Translations under genes and position numbers: made by a program
From: Lota lota
Taxonomy: Eukaryota > Chordata > Actinopteri > Gadiformes > Lotidae
Direction: 5' to 3'
DNA: 64,000 nt
NCBI GenBank assembly: GCA_026745465.1
Contig: JACYXH010000589.1
Coordinates: 236,001-300,000 of the forward strand
The notes under the pieces: model-generated
What the model was told of the DNA's origin: nothing
The model's input: the letters and a program-made list of their open reading frames with translations, nothing else
The model's database searches: none
In this document: positions 42,815 through 54,436 of the stretch, piece after piece
Numbering within the stretch: the stretch's first letter is position 1
Layout: each line of letters opens with the position of its first letter

Positions 42815-43304
42815 GTCAGTTTGACTCAATGTGCAAACACTTACACCACAAGGTTCCATATCAGAAGACATTTAACAGACTTACATCCAGAAAGTTAATG
42901 GGCATGAGAATATTATTTTCATAAGAATAACTCAACATATTTAATGTGTGTTGCTATGACAGTTTTGGTATACATTCTATTCTTAGTGTGTTTGTGATGG
43001 TTTAATGTGTATGTTGTATCACATTCTTATTCTGATTATCATGTAGTCAGACAGTAAGGTGGGGTTTAGAGTTGTTTAGTAAAGTTGAATAACTGCCTAT
43101 TCATAAAACTGTCGTTTTAAGTGAAGTATAATGATAACTTTGTTTAATAATTTCACACATATGTGGCATTTACATCTTAATATTTAAAGATCCAGGTTAT
43201 TAATATTAATATTATTATTTTCATGTAGGTAATAGTACTTTGGTTACAATTCTCATAAAACATTTAATCCCGTTCCTAACATGTTGTGTTTATTTTGTGT
43301 GAAG

Positions 43305-43478
43305 GCTGAATGGCTGTCATCTGTCAAAGAGATGCTGTGAAGCTCTGGCCTCAGTTCTCAGCTCCAACTCCTCTAGTCTGAGAGAGCTGGACCTGAGTAC
43401 CAATGATGTGCAGGATTCAGGAGTGAAGCTGCTCTCTGCTGGACTGGGGAGTCCACACTGTACACTGGAAACTCTCAG
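43305..43478 (+). CDS. NLR-B30.2 gene: LRR exon 2
   Basis: 174 bp, phase 2-2. Nearly identical to exon 1; differs at the SKRCC position (Lys in place of Glu). The intron that follows is also similar to its neighbours, showing that exon and intron were duplicated together. Confidence 0.9.
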
Positions 43479-43960
43479 GTCAGTTATATTCAATATGCAG
43501 TTACACCACAAGGTTCATATCAGAAGACATTTAACAGACTTACTTCCAGAAAGTTAATGGGCATGAGTATATTATTTTCATAAGAATAACTCAACATGTT
43601 TAAATGTGTGTTGCTATGACAGTATTGGCATACATTATATTCTTAGTTTGTTTGTGATGGTTTAATGTGTATGTTGTATCACATTCTTATTGTGATTATC
43701 ATGTAGTCAGACAGTATGGTGGGGTTTAGAGTTGTTTAGTAAAGTTGACTGCCTATTCAAAAAACTGTATTTTTAAATGAAGTATAATGATAACTTTTGT
43801 TTAATAGATGTCACAGAGATGTTCAATTATCTCTTAGTATTTAAAGATCTATGTTATTAATATTGTTTCAATTGTATCATGTATGCAAAAAGACTTTGGT
43901 TACAATTATCATAAAACATTTAATCACAGTCCCTAACAGTTCTGTTGATTTTGTGTGAAG

Positions 43961-44134
43961 GCTGAATGGCTGTCTTCTGTCAGAGAGATGCTGTAAAGCT
44001 CTGGCCTCAGTTCTCAGCTCCAACTCCTCTAGTCTGAGAGAGCTGGACCTGAGTACCAATGATCTGCAGGATTCAGGAGTGAAGCTGCTCTCTGCTGGAC
44101 TGGGGAGTCCACACTGTACACTGGAAACTCTCAG
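43961..44134 (+). CDS. NLR-B30.2 gene: LRR exon 3
   Basis: 174 bp, phase 2-2. Variants include [12 protein letters not shown] and DLQDSG in place of DVQDSG. Confidence 0.9.
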
Positions 44135-44623
44135 GTCAGTTTGACTCAATGTGGAAACAGTTACACCACAAGGTTCATATCAGAGGACATTTAACAGATT
44201 CACATCCAGAATGTTAATAGGCATGAGTATATTATTTTCATAAGAATAATTCAACATATTTATATTTGTGTTGCCATGACAGTATTGGCATACATTATAT
44301 TCTTAGTTTGATTGTGATGGTATAATGTGTATGTTGTATCACATTCTTATTGTGATTATCATGTAGTCAGATAGTAAGGTGGGGTTTAGAGTTGTTTAGC
44401 GAAGTTTAATAACTGCCTATTCATAAAACTGTATTTTTAAGTGAAGTATAATGGTAACCTTTGTTTCATAGATGTCACATAGATGTTAAATGATCTCTTA
44501 ATATTTAAAGATCTAGGTTATTAATCTTTTATTTTATTACATGTATGTAAAAATACTTTGGTTACAATTCTCATAAAACATTTAATCCCAGTTCCTAACA
44601 TGTTGTGTTTATTTTGTGTGAAG

Positions 44624-44797
44624 GCTGAATGGCTGTCATCTGTCAGAGAGATGCTGTGAAGCTCTGGCCTCAGTTCTCAGCTCCAACTCCTCTAGTCTGA
44701 GAGAGCTGGACCTGAGTACCAATGATGTGCAGGATTCAGGAGTGAAGCTGCTCTCTGCTGGACTGGGGAGTCCACACTGTACACTGGAAACTCTCAG
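44624..44797 (+). CDS. NLR-B30.2 gene: LRR exon 4
   Basis: 174 bp, phase 2-2, acceptor gtgaag, donor gtcagt. Its translation matches LRR exon 1 (DVQDSG type). After it the repeating exon-intron unit is interrupted by about 3.2 kb of other sequence. Confidence 0.9.
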
Positions 44798-44899
44798 GTC
44801 AGTTTGACTCAATGTGCGAACAATTACACCACAAGGTTAATATCAGAATACATTTGACGTGTGTGTGGACACACAGGTTACTGTGTACTGTATTTCGTA

Positions 44900-46365
44900 T
44901 AGGAGTTTAAAGTGTGTTTTACCTGGTCATACAAGAATTTGTATGAAATTGTATAACACATAAATAGTACATTTAGTATCAAATATAAATTGTAATTTGG
45001 TTTTATGAAGTTATGTTAAACAAAAGTCAATAGTCTTATTAGTGAAAGGCCAATTTATCTAAATGTATATGAAAACAAATAAGGGAAGCACTTTGGAGTT
45101 TACTGGTGAGACAGTAAATGGTGTAAATAACACTAGTCTGGTTAATATTTAGTTTATCTTTCATATTTTATCCATCCCTTTTCCCCATCCAATTTCAATA
45201 GCATTTAATGTCATTTAATAACACTCCACAACTCGTCTTTGAATTATAATATTACAATAATCTAACAGTGTTCTACGTAAAGGTTATACTTTAATCATGT
45301 GAAATATAAAGAACCCAAAATTCCTATTCTTAATTGACCTCGTTACACAGCTGAATAAACACTAGGGGTTGGGGCGCTACAATGGTAATATATTATATTG
45401 CCACTGAATACCCAGTTGTTTCTGGTAAGGCCTTCTTCCATGGGTGGAGCTGTTGCAAATGGTCCGCAATCCAAATGTTGTGTAGTCTAGAAAACCTAAC
45501 GTCTAAGTGTGTGAGAAGCTTTCTCTTGGATGCCGTCATCATCAACCGCTGCCCAGACTTAGCTCCACACATCCACACACACCTCGCCACCGGTGTCCCT
45601 TCAGCGGGACGTCAAAGTTCTTATTAAAAGGCACTTTGATGTCACCAAAACAACTTGAGTTTGGAGCAGAGGAGAACGTTCACAAACTGGTTGGCGGACT
45701 GACAAAAACATAGGATTATACACCTGTTTTCTCTTCATGGCGGTCTTACTTTGGTAACAGTGACTCGACTGAAATTCGATCAACTCACGACCAATAGATT
45801 GGTCTGGATAAAATAATATAGAAAAGGTTAATGTTATCTCTAGAACTTAATCGGCCACAGGGCACTGTACTCTACCTGCTAGCCTAAATATCACGTTATT
45901 GCTGTTTGGAGAAGGTCTGTGTCTTTGGGATCCACTCGGTTACAGCAGAGCTTCAATGTGAAGCGGGTCACACACCAGACGAGCCACGGAGCACCGCGTC
46001 ACGTAGTAGAAAGACAACTAAAGAACACTGCCTGCGTTCAGCAGATGGGAATGTTTACATCCTGTTTTGTGGAGAAGGGCAAAAACATAGGATTTTACCC
46101 TTTTTTTCTAAATCAGTATTATTTTAGGAACAGTGATAAAACTGCGTAGATTACGATGTTGTCCATCATATTAGACACATTACCATGTTTAAAACCACAA
46201 GAAAAGGTTTTGGGTTCACTGGCTCTTTAACACACTTCCTCATTTTGTGCTGAGTGTCTCTGATTTTGACTTGTGCGCACGTCGGATCTTCCAGCTTGGC
46301 GTGTCGGTTTGTGATTGATGCTCTGTTTCTCTCTTGTGGGGAAATGGCCAACAGGTTTAGAAGTG
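44900..46365. other. Intron sequence, no gene recognised
   Basis: A/T-rich sequence. Two stretches around 45700-45780 and 46078-46150 share caaaaacataggatt and taacagtga/ggaacagtga motifs and look like diverged copies of one repeat. No coding exon is supported. Confidence 0.45.
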
Positions 46366-46371
46366 CCTTCC

Positions 46372-47215
46372 TATATGGTGGTGGGCTGTGTCTATGTGGG
46401 CTGTGTCTATGTGGTGGGCTGTGTCTATGTGGTGGTGGGCTGTGTCTATGTGGTGGTGGGCTATGTCTATATGGTTGTGGGCTGTGTCTATGTGGTGGTG
46501 GGCTGTGTCTATGTGGTGGTGGGCTGTGTCTATGTGGTGGTGGGCTGTGTCTATGTGGTGGTGGGCTATGTCTATATGGTTGTGGGCTGTGTCTATGTGG
46601 TGGTGGGCTGTGTCTATACGGTGGTGGGCTGTGTCTATACGGTGGTGGGCTGTGTCTACTGTGGTGGGCTGTGTCTACTGTGGTGGGCTGTGTTTACTGT
46701 GGTGGGCTGTGTTTACTGTGGTGGGCTGTGTCTATATGGTTGTGGGCTGTGTCTATGTGGTGGGCTGTGTCTATATGGTGATGGTGGGCTGTGTCTATGT
46801 GGTGGGCTGTGTCTATATGGTGGTGGTGGGCTGTGTCTATATGGTGGTGGTGGGCTGTGTCTATGTGGTGGGCTGTGTCTATATGGTGGTGGTGGGCTGT
46901 GTCTATGTGGTGGGCTGTGTCTATATGGTGGTGGTGGGCTGTGTCTATGTGGTGGGCTGTGTCTATATGGTGGTGGTGGGCTGTGTCTATGTGGTGGGCT
47001 GTGTCTATATGGTGGTTTGTGGGCTGTGTCTATGTGGTGGGCTGTGTCTATATGGTGGTGGTGGGCTGTGTCTATGTGGTGGGCTGTGTCTATATGGTGG
47101 TGGTGGGCTGTGTCTATGTGGTGGGCTGTGTCTATATGGTGGTGGGTGGGCTGTGTCTATGTGGTGGGCTGTGTCTATATGGTAGTGGGTGGGCTGTGTC
47201 TATACGGTGGTGGGC
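46372..47215. repeat. GTGGGCTGTGTCTAT minisatellite
   Basis: About 840 bp of 15-24-bp units (ggtgggctgtgtctatgtgg, with atggtggtggtgggctg variants). All three forward frames stay open for hundreds of codons (VGCVYVV-type), an artefact of the repeat lacking stop codons. Confidence 0.95.
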
Positions 47216-47280
47216 TTTGCCATTCGGCTTCCCATGCGAGCGCGCTCTGGGGAGTCAGACCTCATTTCTAGTTGGCGTAG

Positions 47281-47857
47281 TGTCATGCCGTCCACTTCTG
47301 CCACCTAGCCAGTGTCTTTCTTCTACTTCATCCATTCATCTCCCTCTGTCTACACACCGGCCGGCAATCTTCATTAGCACTCACTGTATCAACCCTGGAT
47401 CTCCAAGCAGTCATCGCTAGATCATTGTTTACACTTCACAGTCAGTACCTCGTCCCTGGCCCTTCCTCGTGCTATATTTGCTAAAGTGTTTATCACTTGT
47501 GCTAACAACCTTCTCCCCTTTTCCAATCTGCCTGACTACCTGCTCGTTGCCGAACCCCCTCCTGTCTGACTACCTGCTCGTTGCCGAACCCCCTCCTGTC
47601 TGACTACCTGCTCGTTGCCGAACCCCCTCCTGTCTGACTACCTGCTCGTTGCTGAACCCCCTCCAGTCTGACTACCTGCTCGTTGCCGAACCCCCTCCAG
47701 TCTGACTACCTGCGTGCCATCAAGCCCCTTGCCTCGTCCCCCTGTTTCCTGCCTTATTCTTTTGTTGCCCTCAGTAAATCCCTGGTATTATTTACCTCCG
47801 TGTCAGTGTCTTTGTGTCGTGCATTTGGGTCCCCTCGCTACGCTCGCCCCCTTAACA
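47281..47857 (+). mobile_element. Solo LTR candidate, 577 bp, with internal minisatellite
   Basis: Starts TGTCATGCCG and ends CCTTAACA. Flanks are cgtag and tgtag, a 4-of-5 match to a target duplication. The late part (cagtaaatccctgg...gtcgtgcatttgggtcc) is typical of gypsy-type LTR ends. It holds five 34-bp tandem units (gactacctgctcgttgccga then accccctcctgtct) at 47530-47710. Confidence 0.55.
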
Positions 47858-48021
47858 TGTAGGAGAACTGCTCAGGCCAGCTAACAAAAAATAACGTGAT
47901 CACTGTTGCTACAAGATGTTTCTCCTGTGAGCTAGACGTGTCTTTGTGAGTGGAATGTATGACTGATCTTTAAATCATTTTAAACCCAGTTCCTAACATG
48001 TTGTGTTTATTTTGTGTGAAG

Positions 48022-48195
48022 GCTGAATGGCTGTCATCTGTCAGAGAGATGCTGTGAAGCTCTGGCCTCAGTTCTCAGCTCCAACTCCTCTAGTCTGAGA
48101 GAGCTGGACCTGAGTACCAATGATCTGCAGGATTCAGGAGTGAAGCTGCTCTCTGCTGGACTGGGGAGTCCACACTGTACACTGGAAACTCTCAG
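48022..48195 (+). CDS. NLR-B30.2 gene: LRR exon 5
   Basis: 174 bp, phase 2-2, acceptor gtgaag, donor gtcagt. DLQDSG variant. Follows the solo LTR and minisatellite that split the LRR exon series. Confidence 0.9.
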
Positions 48196-48674
48196 GTCAG
48201 TTTGACTGAAACAGTTATTCCACAAGGTTCCATATCAGAAGACATTTAACAGACTTACATCCAGAACGTTAATGGGCATGAGTATATTATTTTCATAAGA
48301 ATAACTCAACATATTTAATGTGTGTTGCTATGACAGTATTGGCATACATTATATTCTTAGTTTGTTTGTGATGGTTTATTGTGTATGTTGTATCACATTC
48401 TTATTCTGATTATCATGTAGTCAGACAGTATGGTGGGGTTTAGAGTTGTTTAGTAAAGTTGAACAACTGCCTATTCATAAAACTGTATTTTTAAGTGAAG
48501 TATAATGGTAACCTTTGTTTAACAGATGTCACATAGATCTTAAATTATCTCTTAATATTTAAAGATCTAGGTTATTAATATTGTTTACATTTTTTCATGT
48601 ATGTAAAAAGACTTTGGTTAAAAATTAAAAAATTTATCCCAGTTCCTAACATGTTGTGTTTATTTTGTGTGAAG

Positions 48675-48848
48675 GCTGAATGGCTGTCATCTGTCAGAGA
48701 GATGCTGTGAAGCTCTGGCCTCAGTTCTCAGCTCCAACTCCTCTAGTCTGAGAGAGCTGGACCTGAGTACCAATGATGTGCAGGATTCAGGAGTGAAGCT
48801 GCTCTCTGCTGGACTGGGGAGTCCACACTGTACACTGGAAACTCTCAG
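48675..48848 (+). CDS. NLR-B30.2 gene: LRR exon 6
   Basis: 174 bp, phase 2-2. Together with its 3' flank (48849-49070) it is the counterpart of the orphan exon at 7746-7919 and its flank. Confidence 0.9.
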
Positions 48849-49074
48849 GTCAGTTATCAGCCTCTTCTTCAAACTGTGTCTTTGGGCTTGTTTAATATGT
48901 AAGGGATGATCCATGACTAGGTGGATTGTTATGGAAAAAGAACACACGACACGATGCTGCATCATTATTCATCTAGAAGCTAGGTTCACCGTGTCAGTGA
49001 GGATGCTAACGCTACAGTAGTGACATAACTTTAGAGGACCACTGATTTCAACAAGATTGTTATTGTTTAGTTCT

Positions 49075-49490
49075 TTATGTTTGCTGTCCTGTTAACTGCT
49101 AGTATGTTATGAGTTAACAGGTTATTCTAGCTCACAGAACGCTGGCCAGCTGATGTGAGGGTTAGGGTTAGGGGTTGCTGTCCTGTTAACTGCTAGTATG
49201 TTATGTATGTTATATGTTCTGTAACTCTGGCCAGCTGATGTGAGGGTTAGGGGTTGCTGTCCTGTTAACTGCTAGTATGTTATGTATGTTATATGTTATG
49301 TAACTCTGGCCAGCTGATGTGAGGGTTAGGGTTAGGGGTTGCTGTCCTGTTAACTGCTAGTATGTTATGTATGTTATATGTTATGTAACTCTGGCCAGCT
49401 GATGTGAGAGTTAGGGGTTGCTGTCCTGTTAACTGCTAGTATGTTATGTATGTTATATGTTATGTAACTCTGGCCAGCTGATGTGAGCTG
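49075..49490. repeat. About 85-bp minisatellite with telomere-like motifs
   Basis: Same family as 8140-8780, five or so units, several with TTAGGG hexamers. Confidence 0.88.
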
Positions 49491-49747
49491 AGGAGTTGTC
49501 ATTAGTGTAGACATGGTGATGAGGCTCTAGCCGTGCTGTGATCTGAATATAATGCACACCTCACCCCTAGAACATCACTGGCCGTGGTATAGTGATTCAT
49601 ATGGAACATTAAAGATGTCCTTTATTAACATCACATTAGTTTGGTGTAAGTGCTGCTCATGCCCAATGCATTTCTGTTGCTCTTTTCCCTGCTGACAAAA
49701 CACTCCCTGGTTCTACACAATGTGACAATACACTGTATTAATGAATA

Positions 49748-49748
<1 letters not shown>

Positions 49749-49824
<76 letters not shown>
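49749..49824. repeat. (GT)n array abutting a splice acceptor
   Basis: About 36 GT units running straight into the tag acceptor of the exon at 49826; there is no ordinary polypyrimidine tract. Confidence 0.95.
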
Positions 49825-49825
<1 letters not shown>

Positions 49826-49999
49826 CTTGTCTGGCTGCCTGGTCACACAGGAAGGCTGTGCTTCTCTGGCCTCAGCTCTGAGCTCCAACCCCTCCCATCT
49901 GAGAGAGCTGGACCTGAGCTACAATCACCCAGGAGACTCAGGAGTTACGCTGCTCTCTGCTGGACTGGAGGATCCACGCTGGAGACTGGACACTCTCAG
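49826..49999 (+). CDS. NLR-B30.2 gene: terminal LRR exon 7
   Basis: 174 bp, phase 2-2. Diverged from the other six: LSGCLVTQEGCASLASALSS, then LRELDLSYNHPGDSGVTLLS, and WRLDTLR, the typical last LRR before the linker in fish NLRC proteins. Donor gtatgg. Confidence 0.9.
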
Positions 50000-50175
50000 G
50001 TATGGAGAGGACAGCTCACCACTCAGGGACAATGTCTCCTACAAGGATTCAACCCGCTGCTTGCTGAAGTGGTTTGAGAACACAGCTGGAACTCATGTTG
50101 TGTAGAAAGTGATGAGACAGCAGATGATGAAGGTGAATGTTTCAACATGCTGCTCTCACTTTGTTTCCCCCCCAG

Positions 50176-50222
50176 GGTGGAGCACGGTGGAGTATGGAGG
50201 CTGAAACCAGCTCTAAAGAAGT
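50176..50222 (+). CDS. NLR-B30.2 gene: linker exon
   Basis: 47 bp, acceptor cccccccag, donor gtaagt. Encodes VEHGGVWRLKPALKKY, the conserved short link between the LRR and B30.2 domains in fish NLRC proteins. Too short for open-frame prediction; found by phase and homology. Confidence 0.85.
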
Positions 50223-50344
50223 GTAAGTGTTTAGTTAGATTCATCACAACACACACTAACTATTGAGATGGAAAGTCCATCCACACAGCAGGAGGTGACG
50301 TCCGTTCATTCAGATGTGGACTTGTGTATACGTATGTTTAGCTA

Positions 50345-51250
50345 TGTTTCTGTGTGTTTATGTATGTCTAGTATGTACGTGTATGTATGAGTACATGTCT
50401 ATGTATATATAGTATGTATGAGTACATGTCTATGTATATATAGTATGTATGAGTACATGTCTATGTATATATAGTATGTACGTGTATGTATGAGTACATG
50501 TCTATGTATATATAGTATGTACGTGTATGTATGAGTACATATCTATGTATATATAGTATGTACGTGTATGTATGAGTACATGTCTATGTATATATAGCAT
50601 GTAAGTGTATATATGAGTACATGTCTATTTATATATAGTATGTATGTGTATGTATGAGTACATGTCTATGTATATATAGTATGTACGTGTATGTATGAGT
50701 ACATGTCTATGTATATATAGTATGTAGGTGTATGTATGAGTACATGTCTATGTATATATAGTATGTACGTGTATGTATGAGTACATGTCTATGTATATAT
50801 AGTATGTACGTGTATGTATGAGTACATATCTATGTATATATAGTATGTACGTGTATGTATGAGTACATGTCTATGTATATATAGCATGTAAGTGTATATA
50901 TGAGTACATGTCTATTTATATATAGTATGTATGTGTATGTATGAGTACATGTCTATGTATATATAGTATGTACGTGTATGTATGAGTACATGTCTATGTA
51001 TATATAGTATGTAGGTGTATGTATGAGTACATGTCTATGTATATATAGTATGTACGTGTATGTATGAGTACATGTCTATGTATATATAGTATGTATGAGT
51101 ACATGTCTATGTATATATAGTATGTATGTGTATGTATGAGTACATGTCTATGTATATATAGTATGTATGTGTATGTATGAGTACATGTCTATGTATATAT
51201 AGTATGTATGTGTATGTATGAGTACATGTCTATGTATATATAGTATGTAT
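50345..51250. repeat. 41-bp minisatellite with higher-order structure
   Basis: About 900 bp of tatgtatgagtacatgtcta/tgtatatatagtatgtacgtg units. Variant units (catatct, gcatgtaagtg, ctatttatat, gtaggtg) recur in the same order about 287 bp apart, seven basic units. Confidence 0.92.
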
Positions 51251-51726
51251 GAACCAGTTCTATGGCTCCAACAGTTAATTTCCAGCCTGTATGTGAGCTC
51301 AGCTTGTTCAGTCTGTTGTTCACACAGGTACCCTTTGAAGGTTGAGTGCAATGTATGTGTATTGGGAAATCCAAAAGTTTAATATCTTGAAAGGTATTGG
51401 AAGTATTGCTTAGATATTTCACACAGAGTAATTAGCTCATCATGCTGAACATTTCGATGTATAATATGTGTATGTAGTGTAAATATTGAGGGAGTAAATG
51501 CAGTTTATACATTTTCCTTGGTTTCAATGTTTTGATTCAGACAGCCACTCACACAGGATTTCTAATTAACTTTAACTTAAATATCTTTAAAACTACATGT
51601 ATCATTGCTTAGAAATTCTATATATATTATACAATATTATTTGTATAGTCTTTCTATGTTAGTTTGTAGAGTAGAGGGCACGTGAAAAAGGACAGGAATA
51701 AGAAGTATGCAAGAGAACAGTACTAG

Positions 51727-51728
<2 letters not shown>

Positions 51729-51765
<37 letters not shown>
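51729..51765. repeat. (GAT)n array
   Basis: About twelve GAT/ATG trinucleotides in the intron before the B30.2 exon. Confidence 0.95.
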
Positions 51766-51766
<1 letters not shown>

Positions 51767-51806
51767 GAATGGTTCAGCAGCTAATCATGTCTTGTTCTCC
51801 CGTCAG

Positions 51807-52360
51807 ATGCCTGTGAACTCACACTGGACCCAAACACAGCCCACAGACGACTCTCTCTGTCTGAGGACAACAGAAAGGTGACGATGGTAGGAGAGGAGCA
51901 GTCATATCCTGATCACCCAGAGAGATTTGACTCCCATCCCCAGGTGTTGTGTAGAGAGGCTCTGACTGGCCGCTGTTACTGGGAGGTAGAGTGGGAAGGA
52001 CGTGTTGATATAGGAGTGACATACAGAGGAATCACAAGGAGAGGAGGGGGTGGTGACAGCTGGCTTGGATGGAACAACAAGTCCTGGAGTCTTTATTGTG
52101 ATGATGATTGTTACTCTGCCCAGTACAACGGTAGTGGAACAGACATAGATCTCCCCCCCGCTGGCTCTAACAGAGTAGGAGTGTATCTGGACCGGCCTGC
52201 TGGCACTCTGTCCTTCTACAGAGTGTCCCCAGATGTAGGAGGGTCCTCAGACACACTGACACACATCCACACCTTCCAGTCCACCTTCACCCAGGAGGAC
52301 CTCCTCCCTGGGTTTGGGTTCTGGGAGGATGGTGCCTCAGTGTCTCTGTGTCGGTTGTAG
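51807..52360 (+). CDS. NLR-B30.2 gene: PRY-SPRY (B30.2) terminal exon
   Basis: Acceptor cgtcag before 51807; stop TAG at 52358-52360. Encodes about 184 residues: PRY (ACELTLDPNTAHRRLSLSED) then SPRY (YWEVEWEGRVDIGVTYRGI, then SWLGWNNKSWSLYCDD, RVGVYLDRPAGTLSFYRV, PGFGFW). Intact. The B30.2 domain is a protein-recognition fold shared with TRIM proteins; its addition to NLRs is a teleost feature. It completes the product started at 34028: leader, peptide repeats, FISNA, NACHT, seven LRR exons, B30.2. Whether a full protein is made depends on the TAG at 35122. Confidence 0.92.
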
Positions 52361-53100
52361 AAAAAAAAGAAACGTAACGGGCCGTGTGCGTGTTTCTTTT
52401 TTTTCATACACATAGTACACACACACATAGCACACGCACATAGCACACACACACATAGTACACGCACATAGTACACACACACATAGCACACGCACATAAT
52501 TACACGAAGAAGTTCTATTTTCTCTTTCATTTACTTCAATAATCTTTTACATTTTTTAATGTAACATACTTTTCGCTTTTACTCAAGTCTGTTTGTGAAT
52601 AAAAAATGGAGGCGAGAGAGATTTATTGTGGCTATGTTTTCCTTATTTTGTAATTTTGTAAAGATTTAATGTGTTATTGTGTGTTGTTTTATTTGACGGG
52701 TTATGTGGCTATTTTATGTGTTGTTAATGTCTATTAGACAAGTATATACAATGTAATATTTGGCAATTTACGTTCGTCTTGCTCTGCTTATTACAACAAT
52801 AAATCATTTGGTATGAAGTAACTCAGAACTTGAGTAGTCTTTTCACTAGATACTTTCTTACTCTTCCTCAAGTCATTATCTGATGACTACTTTTACTTCT
52901 ACGTGAGTTATTACTTTAAATATATACTTGTTAAATATATAAATAGACTGTTATAAATAGGAGGTTATTGACAGTGCTCATTATTCTCTATAATTATATT
53001 ACCTACAATTCTTATCATTACCAATATAAACACTTATCTTGTTCCATCTTAGTATGTCTTCTATGATCTTAAACTTAGTAACCTATGCTCTTTAGTCAAC
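52361..53100 (+). other. 3' region of the NLR-B30.2 gene
   Basis: Begins with an A-rich run, then CACACATAG/CGCACATAG repeats (52405-52500). An aataaa motif near 52598 and others around 52800 could serve as polyadenylation signals. No further gene. Confidence 0.45.
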
Positions 53101-53139
53101 ATTACTAGAATAATCACATAATGCAGAAAGAAACCCGTT

Positions 53140-53657
53140 CCACGCTGCTCTGAACTCCGGTCCGGTTCTTTCCGGGATGTCTACGGGCCCTTTCGGAGGC
53201 CCTGTGACGTCACAACGTCAGCTCCATCTGGGGAGCGGTTATTGTTGGGGTCCGAGAAGGTTCATGAAGCTTCTGGGACACTTGTAGGATAAGGCCACGG
53301 TGTGTGGTGCGTTTCATATCCAACATCGCTCATGATGACGCTCCCACTCAGCGACTGTAAAAAAAGAGCATCACAAAGTGGCCGTGGGTCGTAACCATGG
53401 AGATAACCCCCCCCCCCCCTTCCTCCCGCTGAGTGTCCTCAGCCCAAATCGTACTGTGGTGAACAGAGTCTACTTCCGGGTCGGACGAGGTGAACGACTA
53501 ATGCGACACACCTGGTTCATACGGCGAGAGGGGGCGTGGCCCGTGGGGGCGGAGAGACAGTTCACTCAGCGTCAACACGACGCTCCGCGCGGTGCGGAGG
53601 CTGGCTGGACTGCGGAGGCTGACGGAGCGGAAGGCTCCAGACTCTTCACGAGGGAAC
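53140..53657 (+). promoter_or_regulatory. CpG-rich promoter-like region with a CRE
   Basis: High CpG content compared with the surroundings. A perfect TGACGTCA cAMP-response-element palindrome lies at 53205-53212 and GC boxes (gggggcgtgg, gtgggggcgg) at about 53530-53553. It directly precedes the candidate first coding exon at 53658. Confidence 0.45.
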
Positions 53658-53741
53658 ATGGACAGCGAGCGGTGCGAGTGGAAGTGCCGTGTGTCCGGAC
53701 CTGTACAGCTCACGGCTCCTCCCTCCTCGAGTGACACTCCA
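53658..53741 (+). CDS. Candidate first coding exon of an unidentified gene
   Basis: ATG at 53658 in a purine-rich context (gggaacATGG) followed by an open frame, MDSERCEWKCRVSGPVQLTA and then PPSSSDTP, ending at a donor (ccag then gtgaag). It lies at the end of a CpG-rich region. I do not recognise the peptide and no partner exon is visible downstream on the plus strand before the right edge, so this could be the start of a gene with distant exons, a stray promoter copy, or chance. Confidence 0.35.
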
Positions 53742-53767
53742 GGTGAAGGGCTCTTCTGCCCATACAG

Positions 53768-53769
<2 letters not shown>

Positions 53770-53812
<43 letters not shown>
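53770..53812. repeat. (GT)n array
   Basis: About 20 GT units, followed by an inverted copy (53809-53837) of the sequence at 31621-31648. Confidence 0.95.
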
Positions 53813-53814
<2 letters not shown>

Positions 53815-54266
53815 AGTTACAGTCGCAAATAACCACCAGTCGCTACGCACAAATATTTAACTTTTGCACTGGTGATCTAAGCTTCCTTAAAAAGAATTAG
53901 CGCTGGTGACCTTTGTTTGAGACTGACTTCACATTAGGCTCAAAGCTTAGTTTGTCATCCACAACTGTATTGCTACATATTGTATTGATAGCCTATTGAT
54001 TATGATCGGTCTGCTTATGGTATAAATCCATAGATAGACCCCCCGGCGTAGCGAGGCCGCGTCACAGCCTATCAGATAGACCCCAGACTAATTACCAACT
54101 GTCTAGAAATGAATATTCATGAGCAAGCTAGAACCTTTCAATCTATTCATGTATCTTTAAAATCCTATTTGTAAAGCGGGGACTGTCCCTGGAAAACGGG
54201 GCCGTCTGGTCTTCAGTAGGCCGGTAGTATCGGCCTCCTACTGGAGCTGACCACACTGAGTTCACA

Positions 54267-54326
54267 CTTGACAGGTGCTAGGACCCTGGGGACCACGGCT
54301 TCCCCAGGGTCCTAGCACCTGTCAAG
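54267..54326. other. Perfect 26-bp inverted repeat (hairpin)
   Basis: Left arm 54267-54292 and right arm 54301-54326 are exact reverse complements (cttgacaggtgctaggaccc... / ...gggtcctagcacctgtcaag), separated by the 8-base loop ccacggct. A transcript of either strand would fold into a long perfect stem. No gene is attached to it. Confidence 0.85.
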
Positions 54327-54382
54327 ATGTCTGCCTGCACATTGGCTCCCTGAGTCCCCTTATTACTACCTCACCAGAGAAC

Positions 54383-54436
54383 TCCTCCACCACCACCACC
54401 AGCACCACCACTACCACCACCAGCACCACCACATAT
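54383..54436. repeat. (CCA)n-type trinucleotide array
   Basis: Interrupted caccaccaccag/cactaccac units. The plus-strand Thr/Ser-rich frame across it is not supported as a gene. Confidence 0.85.

Noticed and set aside
46254-47420. Overlapping open frames of 175 to 318 codons, Gly/Cys/Val/Trp-rich
   Set aside because: They arise from the ggtgggctgtgtctat minisatellite, which has no stop codon in any forward frame; no domain or splice support.
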